A stretch of DNA of 64,000 nt. It comes from Microbacterium luteum (GTDB taxonomy: Bacteria > Actinomycetota > Actinomycetes > Actinomycetales > Microbacteriaceae). Of this stretch, positions 38,234 through 47,350 are shown piece after piece (within the stretch, counting starts at the first letter, position 1; every line of letters begins with the position of its first letter). Location of the stretch: assembly GCF_015277875.1 (NCBI RefSeq), contig NZ_CP063814.1, forward strand, positions 930,001-994,000. Reading direction: 5' to 3'. The position numbers and the translations under genes are program-made. Under the pieces are notes generated by a model. That model made no database searches, had not been told where the DNA came from, and worked only from the letters and a program-made list of their open reading frames with translations.

Positions 38234-39675
38234 TTCAACTGGTCGTCGCAACACCTCGTGATCGCGGAGGTGTCAGATGGTTCGTCGTCAGCAGGCAGCA
38301 GATCGGGCGGAGCGGCCGAAGCTTCGGTCGCCTGGGCATCCGAAGTTCCAGCGGCATGTCGAGGCAGCGTTCTGGGCCGAGATCGCCAAGGGGTTGCTGC
38401 CCATCGAGGCTGCTGCCGTGGTCGGCGTGGCGCAAGCGGTCGGTCAGCGGTGGTTCCGCAACGCTGGCGGCATGCCGCCGTTCGACCTGAAGTTCACGCC
38501 AACCGGACGCTACCTGTCGTTCGCTGAGCGTGAGGAGATCGCGCTCCTGCGTGCTCAGGGAAGCGGGGTGCGCGAGATCGCCCGAACTATAGGCCGTGAC
38601 CCGGGGACGATCTCCCGTGAGCTGCGCCGGAATGCGGCCGTCCGCTACGGAAGTCGCGGGTATCGAGCATCGGTCGCGCAGTGGAAGGCTGACATGGCCG
38701 CGAAGCGTCCGAAGGCGGCGAAGCTGGTCACGAACGCCCGGTTGCATGCCTACGTCCACGAGCGGCTATCCGGGCAGATCACCACACCTGATGGCAAGAT
38801 CATCGTCGGTCCCGAGCCGCCGCGGTTCACGGGGATCAACAAGCCGCACCGCAAGCATCGCGGGTGGTCGACGGCGTGGAGTCCGGAGCAGATCAGCAAC
38901 CGACTCAAGGTCGACTTCCCCGATGATGAGTCCATGCGCATCAGCCACGAAGCGATCTACCAGTCGCTCTACATTCAGGGCCGTGGCGCGCTCAAACGCG
39001 AGCTCGTCTGGTGTCTGCGCACGGGCCGGGCGCTTCGCGCACCGCGGGAACGCTCACGTCGTAAGACGTGGGCGCACGTCACTCCCGGAACCCTGATCAG
39101 CGAACGCCCTCCTGAAGCTGAGGACCGCGCTGTTCCCGGCCATTGGGAAGGCGATCTGCTGATCGGGCTGGAGCGTTCCGCGATCGGCACCGTCGTCGAC
39201 CGCATGACCAGGTTCACGATGCTCGTCCACCTCCCACGCGAGGAGGGATACCGGCACAAGGAGACACCCAAGAATGGTCCCGCCCTGGCTGGCTATGGCG
39301 CGATCACGATGAAGAACGCGCTGGCGAACACGATGTCGACACTCCCCACCCAACTGGCACGGTCGTTGACCTGGGATCGCGGCAAGGAGATGTCCGCTCA
39401 CGCAACGTTCACGGTCGAGACCGGCATCCCGGTGTTCTTCGCCGATCCGCAGTCGCCCTGGCAGCGCGGCACCAACGAGAACACCAACGGCCTGCTACGC
39501 CAGTACTTTCCCAAGGGCACCGACCTGGCCCGGTGGAGCGCGGAAGACATCGAAGCCGTCGCTCACGCCCTCAACACCAGGCCCCGCAAGTCACTCGGAT
39601 GGAAGACCCCCGCCGAAGCCTTCAACGAGCAGCTACTGTTGCTCCAACAAGCCGGTGTTGCAACGACCGGTTGAA
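38234..39675 (+). mobile_element. IS30-family insertion sequence inside the NUDIX gene
   Basis: A 1442-bp element with 22-bp terminal inverted repeats (38234-38255 and 39654-39675) that match at 20 positions. The right repeat contains the transposase stop codon. It lies exactly between two codons of the NUDIX gene. No target-site duplication is visible: flanks are GGA and CCC. Confidence 0.85.
38277..39674 (+). CDS. IS30-family transposase
   Basis: A 465-residue DDE transposase. An N-terminal helical and helix-turn-helix region (RYLSFAEREEIALLRAQGSG, EIARTIGRDPGTISRELRR) is characteristic of IS30. The DDE core shows GHWEGDLLIG (Asp), LTWDRGKEMS (Asp) and NENTNGLLRQYFPKGTDL (Glu). It is intact, so it could still be active. 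It reads opposite to the helicase/NUDIX genes. Confidence 0.95.
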   Translation: MVRRQQAADRAERPKLRSPGHPKFQRHVEAAFWAEIAKGLLPIEAAAVVGVAQAVGQRWFRNAGGMPPFDLKFTPTGRYLSFAEREEIALLRAQGSGVREIARTIGRDPGTISRELRRNAAVRYGSRGYRASVAQWKADMAAKRPKAAKLVTNARLHAYVHERLSGQITTPDGKIIVGPEPPRFTGINKPHRKHRGWSTAWSPEQISNRLKVDFPDDESMRISHEAIYQSLYIQGRGALKRELVWCLRTGRALRAPRERSRRKTWAHVTPGTLISERPPEAEDRAVPGHWEGDLLIGLERSAIGTVVDRMTRFTMLVHLPREEGYRHKETPKNGPALAGYGAITMKNALANTMSTLPTQLARSLTWDRGKEMSAHATFTVETGIPVFFADPQSPWQRGTNENTNGLLRQYFPKGTDLARWSAEDIEAVAHALNTRPRKSLGWKTPAEAFNEQLLLLQQAGVATTG

Positions 39676-39846
39676 CCCGGTCAGTTCCTCCCTGATCTCC
39701 CGCGCGAGCGCGGTGGGAAGATCTTCCCCGTCCTCGACTTTGCCGCCGGGGAACTCCCACTGGCCTGCGAGGTCGGCGGGGCGAGTGCGCCGTGCGGCGA
39801 GTATCAAACCGTCTCGCACAATGACGGCGCCGACGACGATGCTCAT
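39676..39846 (-). pseudogene. NUDIX hydrolase, N-terminal half
   Basis: 57 codons beginning MSIVVGAVIVRDGLILAARR, with WEFPGGKVEDGE and AREIREEL, the NUDIX box (GX5EX7REUXEE) of MutT-like (deoxy)nucleoside triphosphate pyrophosphohydrolases. The ATG overlaps the helicase stop (ATGA), so the enzyme was translated directly after the helicase. The frame now runs into IS30 and ends after 17 extra residues. The box is complete but the fold is truncated, so activity is unlikely. Confidence 0.88.
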
Positions 39847-42800
39847 TGCGCGGCCACCGAGGCTCGCTGGAAAAAGTCCGAAGGCATCGGCCGGTCAAGC
39901 CTCCAGGTGACTGCAATAGGCCGCTCGCCAACGTGCTGCACAAACGTGGCGGTTCCGAGGAAGAGGTAGGGCGCGGTTCCGAACTCATTCACCTTCTCTT
40001 CGCGCACGAAAAGGAGGACGTCGCTCGCTCCCGACAGATATCGCTGCCCGGTGGGTGACGTGACCGTCGTCCCAGACTGACTTTCCCAGTGGAAGAGCTC
40101 GTCGCTGATGGGGTAATCGCGATACATCGTGCTGGGAGAAAACGCGGCTTCAGATTTCTTGAGCGTGATGAAGAAGGCGTCGACGTTCTCGTCCGTGACG
40201 TAGAGCACGCCCTCGCGGAAAGAGTTTGGCTTCCGGCGAAGACTTGCATAGCGCAACGCCGCCAGCACCTCCTCGCGCTGGTATCTAGCGTGCACTCGCA
40301 AGGGTGACCATGCGAGACGGCCGCGCATAGGGGACGGAACGTGCCGAGCGCTGTCGAAGGCGAGCCCGATCGCAGCACTGAGCTCCTCGCGTGCGGCTCT
40401 CTCCTCGCGCAGGGCGCGCAGGCCGGCTTCGACAGATTCAAACCCTCCGCCATCGGGCCAGAGGGAAAAGAACAGCATGTTGGCAAACAGCTGGCTGTGC
40501 GCGGACAGTTCGGTGTACGAGGGCGCATCGTCGGCGAGGAGACGCAGATATTCCTGCGCGCGGTCCGAGTCGTCAACATGCACGAGGGCGCGTACGCGCT
40601 TCAGAAGTTGCTCTTCGTGTTCCGCACCCTTGGACGTTCCTAGTCCGGCATCCCTTCGGAGCTGAGTCCACGAGCGCCCGGTCTGCCCTCGCTTCAGGAT
40701 GTCCGCGAGCTCTACGCCGGCCTCGCGAAGGAAGGCTTCGAGCGTCAGGTCTCCGTATGAACGCAGCTCCGCGGCAAGCTGCTGCCACCGATTGACGACT
40801 TGACCTTTGAGGTTCTCGAGGATCGCTGCTTGCGAGTTTCTGTCGAGGACGATTTGCGACCCGGAGGGCAGGAACGGGAAGCCATGCTCGACCTGGCGGA
40901 CGACCGCTTGTCGGGTCAGTCCCGTGAGGGCGCGCAGCTTCTTGTCCCATCGGAACTGCTTGCTTTGATGGCCCACGAAATCGAGTGCCGTCAGCACGGC
41001 CTTGTCTTGGGTGCGTCTCAAGCCTCGACCCAGTTGCTGCAGAAAGACTGTCGCGCTCTCTGTTGGTCGGAGGAAGAGCACTGTGTCGACGTCAGGGATG
41101 TCGAGCCCTTCATTGAAGAGCTCGGCGGAGAAGAGAATGTTGACTTCTCGGTTGCGCAGCTTTTGTAGCGCAACGTCGCGCGGCGCTCCCGTGCGGCCGT
41201 CGCCACTCACCATCAGCGCAGGGATGTTGGCGGTGTTGAAGACGCGCGCCATGTACTCCGCGTGCGCGACATCGACACAAAAGCCCAGCGCGCGCATGCT
41301 CGACGTATCGATCACCTTGTCGACGAGTTCTTTGATGATGATCCGGGCGCGCGCATCGTTGCCGGTGAACAGTTCAGACAGCTGAGCCGAGTCGTACCCG
41401 CCTCGAACCCACTCCACTCGCGATAGGTCCGTCCCGTCCGCGATGGCGAAGTAGTGAAAGGGCGATAGAAGCTCCTGGCCGAGCGCATCCCACAGCCGCA
41501 ACTCTGCAGCGATGCGTCCGTCGAAATAGCTCAGGACGTTGTCTCCGTCTGCACGCTCGGGAGTTGCCGTGAGGCCGAGCAACTCCTTCGGCTGGAGGTG
41601 ATTTAGCAGTCGGCGGTAGGTCGCGGCGCTCGAGTGGTGGAACTCGTCGATCACGACGATGTCGAAGGCTGTAGGAGGAATGTTCTCGACGCCGTACGAG
41701 GTCAACGACTGCACGCTTGCGAAGACATGCTCCCACCGCTCGGGCCGGCTTCCCGCCACGTAGGTCTCACCGAAATTCGCATCCGCCAAGACCTCGCGAT
41801 AGGTGCGTACGGCCTGCGTGAGGATCTCCTTTCGATGTGCGATGAAGAGCAGCGACCGCTCCGCTCCTCCGAGCCGGCGGTAGTCGAACGCCGCGAGCAC
41901 GGTCTTGCCTGTACCGGTCGCCGCGACGACGAGGTTTCGATGTCGGTCATGTACTTCGCGCTCCGCTTCAATCGCCTCGAGCATCTCCAACTGGTACGGA
42001 TAAGGCCGCACTTCCAGCCCCGAGAGGGAGACCGTCACGCGATTGTGGCGCCCTGCACCAGACGCCTCAGCAAGTGCGTCATCGAGGCGGTCACGATCGC
42101 GATCGGGGTTGTAGATCTCGTAGCTTGCGTCATTCCAGTACGTATCGAACGTCGCCTGGAACTTCTCCAGCAGGGTCGGGGTGCCGACTCGCGAGAGACG
42201 GACATTCCACTCGACCCCGTCCAGGAGTGCGGCGCGTGAGAGGTTCGAGGATCCGACGTAGGAGGTGTCGAATCCGCTGTGTCTGCGGAAGAGCCATGCT
42301 TTTGCGTGCAGTCGAGTCCGCAGTGAGTCGTACTGGACTTTGATCTGCGCGCCGAGCTCTCGTGCGAGCCGGTCGATCGCGGTGCGTTCCGTAGCGCCCA
42401 TGTAGGTGGTCGTGATGATCCGGAACGATGCGCCACGTCGCTGAAGTCGTCGCAGCTCGGTCTCGAGCAGCCTCACCCCATGCCACTTCACGAAAGCGCA
42501 GAGGAGATCGACCTGGTCCGCAGTGTCGATCTCGGCCTTCAGCTCCGAGTTCAGGTTCGGTTCGCCCCGTGAGTTCGTGAGCAGCGCTGCCTCGCTGAGC
42601 GGAGTCGTCGGACGGACTTGCTCGTAGTCGATCTGGCCCGGAGTGGATGGCCGAGTCAATCGATGGAGCTGTTCAACGGGTGAGAGGACGGGGTCCGGTG
42701 AGTCGGGTAGTCCCTGCAGCAGTTTGTTTGCGAGCGCGAGCCGCGCGTCCTCCGTGCCAAGAGAAGACAGGTGCCGGAGTGTCTCTTCATAGACCTGACG

Positions 42801-42941
42801 AGCGAGAACATGGGGCTGATCGGCTTCGTCAACGGCCTCGAGCCTCGGAGTGAGACTCGGCAACGCCGACAGGCGACGCTGAAGCCCGGCAGTTCGGAGT
42901 GACTCGTAGAGACCCGCTGGCAACTCCGATGACCCTGCCAT
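39843..42941 (-). CDS. PLD nuclease - SF2 helicase - DUF3427-type protein
   Basis: A 1032-residue putative defence protein. The N-terminal region has a phospholipase-D-type nuclease site (RLHAKAWLFRR, H212 and K214, with downstream VGSSNLSRAAL). SF2 helicase motifs follow: Walker A ATGTGKT (341-347), DEFH in VIDEFHHS (432-435), GLTATPERADG, and motif VI in QQLGRGLRR. The last 350 residues fit the DUF3427 type found behind such helicases. Start ATG 42941 follows AAAGGAG. It ends coupled to NUDIX. The combination suggests translocation with nucleic-acid cleavage. Confidence 0.85.
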   Translation of the reverse strand: MAGSSELPAGLYESLRTAGLQRRLSALPSLTPRLEAVDEADQPHVLARQVYEETLRHLSSLGTEDARLALANKLLQGLPDSPDPVLSPVEQLHRLTRPSTPGQIDYEQVRPTTPLSEAALLTNSRGEPNLNSELKAEIDTADQVDLLCAFVKWHGVRLLETELRRLQRRGASFRIITTTYMGATERTAIDRLARELGAQIKVQYDSLRTRLHAKAWLFRRHSGFDTSYVGSSNLSRAALLDGVEWNVRLSRVGTPTLLEKFQATFDTYWNDASYEIYNPDRDRDRLDDALAEASGAGRHNRVTVSLSGLEVRPYPYQLEMLEAIEAEREVHDRHRNLVVAATGTGKTVLAAFDYRRLGGAERSLLFIAHRKEILTQAVRTYREVLADANFGETYVAGSRPERWEHVFASVQSLTSYGVENIPPTAFDIVVIDEFHHSSAATYRRLLNHLQPKELLGLTATPERADGDNVLSYFDGRIAAELRLWDALGQELLSPFHYFAIADGTDLSRVEWVRGGYDSAQLSELFTGNDARARIIIKELVDKVIDTSSMRALGFCVDVAHAEYMARVFNTANIPALMVSGDGRTGAPRDVALQKLRNREVNILFSAELFNEGLDIPDVDTVLFLRPTESATVFLQQLGRGLRRTQDKAVLTALDFVGHQSKQFRWDKKLRALTGLTRQAVVRQVEHGFPFLPSGSQIVLDRNSQAAILENLKGQVVNRWQQLAAELRSYGDLTLEAFLREAGVELADILKRGQTGRSWTQLRRDAGLGTSKGAEHEEQLLKRVRALVHVDDSDRAQEYLRLLADDAPSYTELSAHSQLFANMLFFSLWPDGGGFESVEAGLRALREERAAREELSAAIGLAFDSARHVPSPMRGRLAWSPLRVHARYQREEVLAALRYASLRRKPNSFREGVLYVTDENVDAFFITLKKSEAAFSPSTMYRDYPISDELFHWESQSGTTVTSPTGQRYLSGASDVLLFVREEKVNEFGTAPYLFLGTATFVQHVGERPIAVTWRLDRPMPSDFFQRASVAAQ

Positions 42942-43043
42942 GCCACTCCTTTGATGCCAACCAGCTCGTCCGATCCACACGCTAGCGGAGCCGTGCCATG
43001 CAGCGGACGGGCCCGCGCCGAGCGTGCTGATACGGTCGCAATC

Positions 43044-43364
43044 GTGACGAGCGAGCGAGTGCGCCAGGCCCTAGTTGAGTTCGTGCGCGAGCGGGATTGG
43101 GCCCAGTTCCACACCCCCGCGAACCTCGCGAAGAGCATTTCCATCGAAGCGGGTGAATTGCTCGAGTGCTTTCAATGGGGAGACGACGGCGACGACGCGC
43201 GAGTGCGTGAAGAGCTCGCAGACGTGATGACGTATTGCACCCTGCTCGCCATGCGACTTGGCGTCGAGCCTGATGAGATCGTGCTGGAGAAGCTCGCCGT
43301 GACTGCCGAGAAGTACCCCGTCGAACGAGCGAAGGGGCGAAGCGCCAAATATGACGCCCTTTGA
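43044..43364 (+). CDS. MazG-like nucleotide pyrophosphohydrolase
   Basis: A 106-residue all-alpha NTP pyrophosphatase. Metal-binding motifs are ISIEAGELLECFQW (E35xxE38) and REELADVMTYCTLLAMRL (E57xxD60). Such short MazG/MazG-like proteins hydrolyse dNTPs or NTPs and recur in defence islands. The start is GTG 43044, with TACGGT 7 nt upstream and no ribosome site. It is divergent from the helicase across about 100 nt and overlaps the next gene by 14 nt. Confidence 0.88.
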   Translation: MTSERVRQALVEFVRERDWAQFHTPANLAKSISIEAGELLECFQWGDDGDDARVREELADVMTYCTLLAMRLGVEPDEIVLEKLAVTAEKYPVERAKGRSAKYDAL

Positions 43365-45093
43365 TATTGAGCGACTCGACTTCTCACCACACGCGATCGC
43401 GGCCTGGGCCAAGGGAGATGAGCGACGGAGAAACTGGCCCGTCGTCTATGTCCTCGATGGCGGAGTGACGCGTGGCGCGGCATCCGTCTACGTAGGCGAG
43501 ACGGTCAACGCGGCCTCGCGGATGCGCCAGCACCTCGCCAACCCCACGAAAGACGGACTCCGCAGCGTGCGCGTCGTCTTCGATGAGACCTTCAACAAGT
43601 CCGCCTGTCTGGATCTCGAATCGCACCTCATCCGATGGCTTGCCGGCGACGGCCAATTCAGCGTGATGAACGGCAACGAAGGAATTATCGACGCGCGCTA
43701 CTACGAGCGTGAGGTCTATCGCGAGAGCTTTCGAGGCATCTTCGAGCAGCTCCGGGTTGAGGGAATCTTTCAGCGCTCGATTCCTGAGATCGAGAACAGC
43801 GACCTCTTCAAGCTTTCACCTTTCAAGGTGCTCACGCCTGAGCAGGCGATCGCCGTCGAGGACATCGTTGAGGGATTGCTCGGGGATCTCGAGACCGGCG
43901 TTCCATCGTCAAGTGTGATCGAAGGGCACCCGGGCACGGGGAAGACGATCGTCGCGATCTTCCTGATGAAGCTGCTCGCCGACATCCGTGACTTCGACGA
44001 TGGTGACGAGATCGAGCCCGACTCGATGTTCGCCGAGTTCTTCGTGCCGGAGAACCGAGACCTTCTCAAACGCCTTCGAATTGGGTTCGTCGTGCCGCAG
44101 CAGTCGCTCCGCGAGTCGATCAAGCGGGTGTTCAAGAAGACTCCGAAAGTCGCCGTGGACCAGGTCCTCAGCCCTTTCGACGTCGGTGTGTCGGACGAGC
44201 GCTGGGACATCCTCATCGTGGATGAGACGCACCGACTCAACCAGCGAGCAAACCAGTCCTCAGGCGTCAACAACAAGCGCTTCATCACAATCAACGAGAA
44301 GCTCTTCGGCGCGGATGACTCGTCGAAGACGCAACTCGACTGGATCCGCGCGCAGAGCTCCCATCAGATCTACCTGCTCGATGCAGAGCAAACGGTGCGA
44401 CCGGCAGACCTGCCGCGGGAGACTCTTCGGGGGCTCGTCGAGCAAGCTCGCTCCGCGCACCGCCAGTACCCGCTCGCGACGCAAATGCGCGTGCGTGCGG
44501 GCGCGGACTATGTCGAGTTCGTCCGAGCGATGCTCCGCGGCGAGGCGGGGACTAGTGATCGTCCAGACCTCGGCGAGTACGACCTCCGGTTCTTTCATGA
44601 TCTGGCAGCGATGTGGAACGAGATCCTCGATCGCAACATCGAGCACGGGCTTGCGCGTCTCGTCGCTGGCTATGCGTGGGACTGGAAGAGCCGCCGCGAC
44701 CCGAGCGCATTCGATATCGAGATCGACGGGTTGCAGCTGCGTTGGAACAGCCAGGCGAAGGATTGGATCAATAGCGCCAGGTCAATTGACGAAGTCGGAT
44801 CGATCCACACCGTCCAGGGATACGACCTCAATTACGCCGGCGTCATTATCGGCAACGAACTCCGCTATGACCCGGACGCTCGGCGTCTCTTTATCGACCG
44901 CGACTCGTATCGCGACGCGAAGGGCAAGGAGAACAACAAGCAGCGGGAGCTCACGTATTCGGATGACGATTTGCTCGAGTTCATCCGCAACATCTACGGG
45001 GTGTTGCTGACCCGCGGGATCAGGGGGACGTACGTGTACGTATGCGATCCCAACCTGCGGGCGTACGTCGAGGGTGCGATCGCGTCACGTTAG
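43351..45093 (+). CDS. GIY-YIG nuclease fused to DUF2075 helicase
   Basis: A 580-residue fusion. Residues 28-115 are a GIY-YIG-like domain (VVYVLDG, VYVGETVNAASRMRQHL, ESHLI: Tyr, Tyr, Arg57 and Glu90). From 150 on is a DUF2075 (Schlafen-like) P-loop helicase: Walker A GHPGTGKTI (192-199), Walker B ILIVDETHR (287-294), and SIHTVQGYDLNYAGVIIG as a motif V/VI-like block. It overlaps the MazG gene and is translated with it. The nuclease plus ATPase architecture implies DNA or RNA processing; the target is unknown. Confidence 0.87.
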   Translation: MTPFDIERLDFSPHAIAAWAKGDERRRNWPVVYVLDGGVTRGAASVYVGETVNAASRMRQHLANPTKDGLRSVRVVFDETFNKSACLDLESHLIRWLAGDGQFSVMNGNEGIIDARYYEREVYRESFRGIFEQLRVEGIFQRSIPEIENSDLFKLSPFKVLTPEQAIAVEDIVEGLLGDLETGVPSSSVIEGHPGTGKTIVAIFLMKLLADIRDFDDGDEIEPDSMFAEFFVPENRDLLKRLRIGFVVPQQSLRESIKRVFKKTPKVAVDQVLSPFDVGVSDERWDILIVDETHRLNQRANQSSGVNNKRFITINEKLFGADDSSKTQLDWIRAQSSHQIYLLDAEQTVRPADLPRETLRGLVEQARSAHRQYPLATQMRVRAGADYVEFVRAMLRGEAGTSDRPDLGEYDLRFFHDLAAMWNEILDRNIEHGLARLVAGYAWDWKSRRDPSAFDIEIDGLQLRWNSQAKDWINSARSIDEVGSIHTVQGYDLNYAGVIIGNELRYDPDARRLFIDRDSYRDAKGKENNKQRELTYSDDDLLEFIRNIYGVLLTRGIRGTYVYVCDPNLRAYVEGAIASR

Positions 45094-45116
45094 CCCGGCG
45101 GATGCCGCTGCTGCGG

Positions 45117-45920
45117 TCACCCTCCAAAAAGGATCGCGTAGGCGTCGATAGTGAATGTGCCGACGACCGTGATGAAGCCGGCCAGCGTCGCCGTAGCCCA
45201 GGCCAGGCGAACCCGTCGCGCGGCGATGACTTCGCGGCGAAGGTGAGCAAATGCTGGCTCGTCGATTTCTGGTGCAGGCACGGGGGCGCCGGACCAGGTT
45301 TCTCGACGCGAAAGAGTGCTGGCGACCCGGTTGCGATCATCGTCGTTGAGCGTGACGGGACGGCGGTTCAGCCAGCGCACGAGCTCGTTATCACGGAGCA
45401 CTGCCACGTCGGTGGGTTGCTCACGAATCGTGATGCTGCGGGCGCCGACCAGAACGATCACGGCGTGCACGTCGACCGATTCTGCGATCGCCATGCTCAT
45501 CAGTCTCGAGACCCGTTGCGTCTCGTATCGAGAGTTGCGCAGATAGTCGGTCTTTTGACCATTCACCATCAGCCGTCTACTGCCGACCCACACGCGCGCG
45601 TCCTCGTGGAACTTCGTGTTGATCGTGAAGACGCCGGCCGGGCCGACCACGACATGGTCGATGTCGCTGCCACGTTCGCCAATGGGGACGGAGTGCAGCA
45701 CCGTCCACTCTGGGCCAAGCCTCGCCAACAGCGCAGCGACGCGCAGCTCACCAAGAGCTCCGAGATACCAGGGCCGCGAGTCCGCGGACAGCGGCGTCCG
45801 GCCGAACGCTCGCGCGAACCCCGACCGTGCGGGAACATCCGCCTGCGCTTGAAGGCACGCGGCAATGACAGCGGCGGCGGGGACCGTGCCAAACCGGTCA
45901 GTCGAACTCGGCGCGGTCAC
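45117..45920 (-). CDS. NERD nuclease-related membrane protein
   Basis: About 267 residues. The NERD domain (about 55-165) shows the PD-(D/E)XK-like pattern YLGALGELRVAALLARLG, GSDIDHVVVGPAGVFTINTK and VLVGARS, so a nuclease fold is predicted. One membrane helix closes the protein (ATATLAGFITVVGTFTIDAY). The start is either GTG 45920, which overlaps a 49-residue ORF's stop as GTGA, or GTG 46010, whose extra 30 residues overlap that ORF. I favour 45920. Role is unknown, though NERD proteins occur in defence settings. Confidence 0.8.
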   Translation of the reverse strand: MTAPSSTDRFGTVPAAAVIAACLQAQADVPARSGFARAFGRTPLSADSRPWYLGALGELRVAALLARLGPEWTVLHSVPIGERGSDIDHVVVGPAGVFTINTKFHEDARVWVGSRRLMVNGQKTDYLRNSRYETQRVSRLMSMAIAESVDVHAVIVLVGARSITIREQPTDVAVLRDNELVRWLNRRPVTLNDDDRNRVASTLSRRETWSGAPVPAPEIDEPAFAHLRREVIAARRVRLAWATATLAGFITVVGTFTIDAYAILFGG

Positions 45921-46066
45921 CGTCGCCCACGCCAAGTCGGTGAGAGCGGGAGCCAGAGCGAGCCGACGATGAGGAGCGCCACCCAATTGGTCAAGGTAAG
46001 TACTGACCACAGTGTTCCGAGTCCAGTGACGAAGCCGTCGTCCTCTGCTGCCCCGTAGTCGATCAT
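45917..46066 (-). CDS. possible 49-residue membrane protein before NERD
   Basis: The frame from ATG 46066 encodes MIDYGAAEDDGFVTGLGTLW, then a hydrophobic helix (VLTLTNWVALLIVGSLWLPL) and a basic tail. The stop overlaps the NERD GTG (GTGA). Hydrophobicity and coupling favour a real gene; the ribosome site is weak. Confidence 0.4.
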   Translation of the reverse strand: MIDYGAAEDDGFVTGLGTLWSVLTLTNWVALLIVGSLWLPLSPTWRGRR

Positions 46067-46242
46067 GGGGTCAGCCTACGGGTGCGAAGAGACACCGAAT
46101 CATGTGATGCGGCACGCCATCACGCCACATGCCTCAACGGGTACTGCTCGCATAGGAATCCGTAAACGGGCAATGCGCGCAAGGGAGCGGGTCGCCGCCC
46201 AGGACGCACGACGTTCGCTGGGTGCTCTTTAGAATGCGACGC

Positions 46243-46679
46243 ATGAGCATCTCGATGGTGAACGTGGGAATCGCTGTCCGGGATCTCGAGGGGCGATCGC
46301 GTTCTTCACAGATCTCGGTCTGACGCTCATGGGTCGAGACGAGGTGAGCGGGGAGCGGGCGGACGCAGCGGTCGGACTCGATGGCAATCATGTGAAGATC
46401 GCGCTGCTGCAGACACCCGAGGGCGACGGACAGCTTGAACTCTTCGAATACATCCACCCGTCGGCAATCGACACCGAACCTACGCAACCCAACGAGATCG
46501 GGATGCATCGCGTTTCGTTCTCGGTCGATGACATCGAGGCGGCTCTCTCGGCCGCCGCTCGGCACGGCTGCTACCCCTTGCGTGCCGTCGCGACATACCG
46601 GGATCTCTACAAGCTCACGTACCTGCGCGGCCCGAGCGGCATCCTCGTGATGCTCGCAGAAGACCTCAGGAAGAGCTGA
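46243..46679 (+). pseudogene. VOC/glyoxalase-family gene with a frameshift
   Basis: The gene starts MSISMVNVGIAVRDLEG, then loses frame at the G run at 46290-46293; adding one G would restore AIAFFTDLGLTLMGRDEVSG and the rest of the family. The remaining frame has EIGMHRVSFSVDDIEAALSA and LRGPSGILVMLAEDL. The full product would be about 145 residues. A TAGAAT -10 box is at 46230-46235. It could be a pseudogene or a sequencing error. Confidence 0.8.
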
Positions 46680-46769
46680 CTCCGGCATTTCGCGGATCCC
46701 CATACGGTCGCTGCGCGGTGGGGGAACCGCTTCGGGCACACTCCGCTCTGAGCGCAGGGCAAGCAGCGA

Positions 46770-47237
46770 CTACTGCTTCTCCATCTCGACGGTGATCGTG
46801 ACCCCCATTGCGGTCAGCTCGTATGTGAGCTTGCCGTCCTCGTAGGCGAAGTCCTTGGTATCGCTCTGAGAGGCGAGGATCGCGTTCTCCATCGCGGCGA
46901 TGTCGCCAGCGCTCGTCCAGGAGAATGAATCGACGTCCTCCGTCGGCGCCTCGTACGAGCCGATCCAGTAGATCGCTGTCGTCGACTCCGCGTCATTGAC
47001 CCAGTCGACGGAAATCGTGTCGCCGGAGATTGTGGCCTGCTGATAGCTCTCCGGATCGTTTGAGTTGATCTGCTTCCACTCACCGGTCAGGTCAAGCGGC
47101 TCCGCTGGAGGCGCCTCGGCTTCAGCTGGCGCGTCGCTCGAACCGGTTCCGTTCGATCCGGTTCCATTTGACCCGCTCGCACATCCAGTGAGCAAAACGA
47201 TGGCGAGTACCGCTGGTGCCAGGAGACGCGTCCTCAT
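46770..47237 (-). CDS. secreted lipoprotein, unknown
   Basis: A 155-residue lipoprotein: signal peptide MRTRLLAPAVLAIVLLTGC with lipobox LTGC (Cys19), a SNGTG-repeated Ser/Gly linker, a Pro/Ala/Glu stretch, then a beta-rich domain (LDLTGEWKQINSNDPESYQQ, TISVDWVNDAESTTAIYWIG). The latter resembles lipocalin-like or small binding domains seen in actinobacterial lipoproteins. The start is ATG 47237. No operon partner is obvious. Confidence 0.75.
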   Translation of the reverse strand: MRTRLLAPAVLAIVLLTGCASGSNGTGSNGTGSSDAPAEAEAPPAEPLDLTGEWKQINSNDPESYQQATISGDTISVDWVNDAESTTAIYWIGSYEAPTEDVDSFSWTSAGDIAAMENAILASQSDTKDFAYEDGKLTYELTAMGVTITVEMEKQ

Positions 47238-47350
47238 GGGCGCAGTCTACGATCCGACGATCTTGGCGGCCACCAGTCAGGCTCGATCCTCAAACGTGCA
47301 TTGCGCGAATACGGTACGTCGCGGGCACTGAGTCTGGCGCGGACATGGCC

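Noticed and set aside
38231-39678. A target-site duplication at the IS30 element
   Set aside because: Flanking triplets GGA and CCC do not match, and shifting the boundary by one or two bases does not help.
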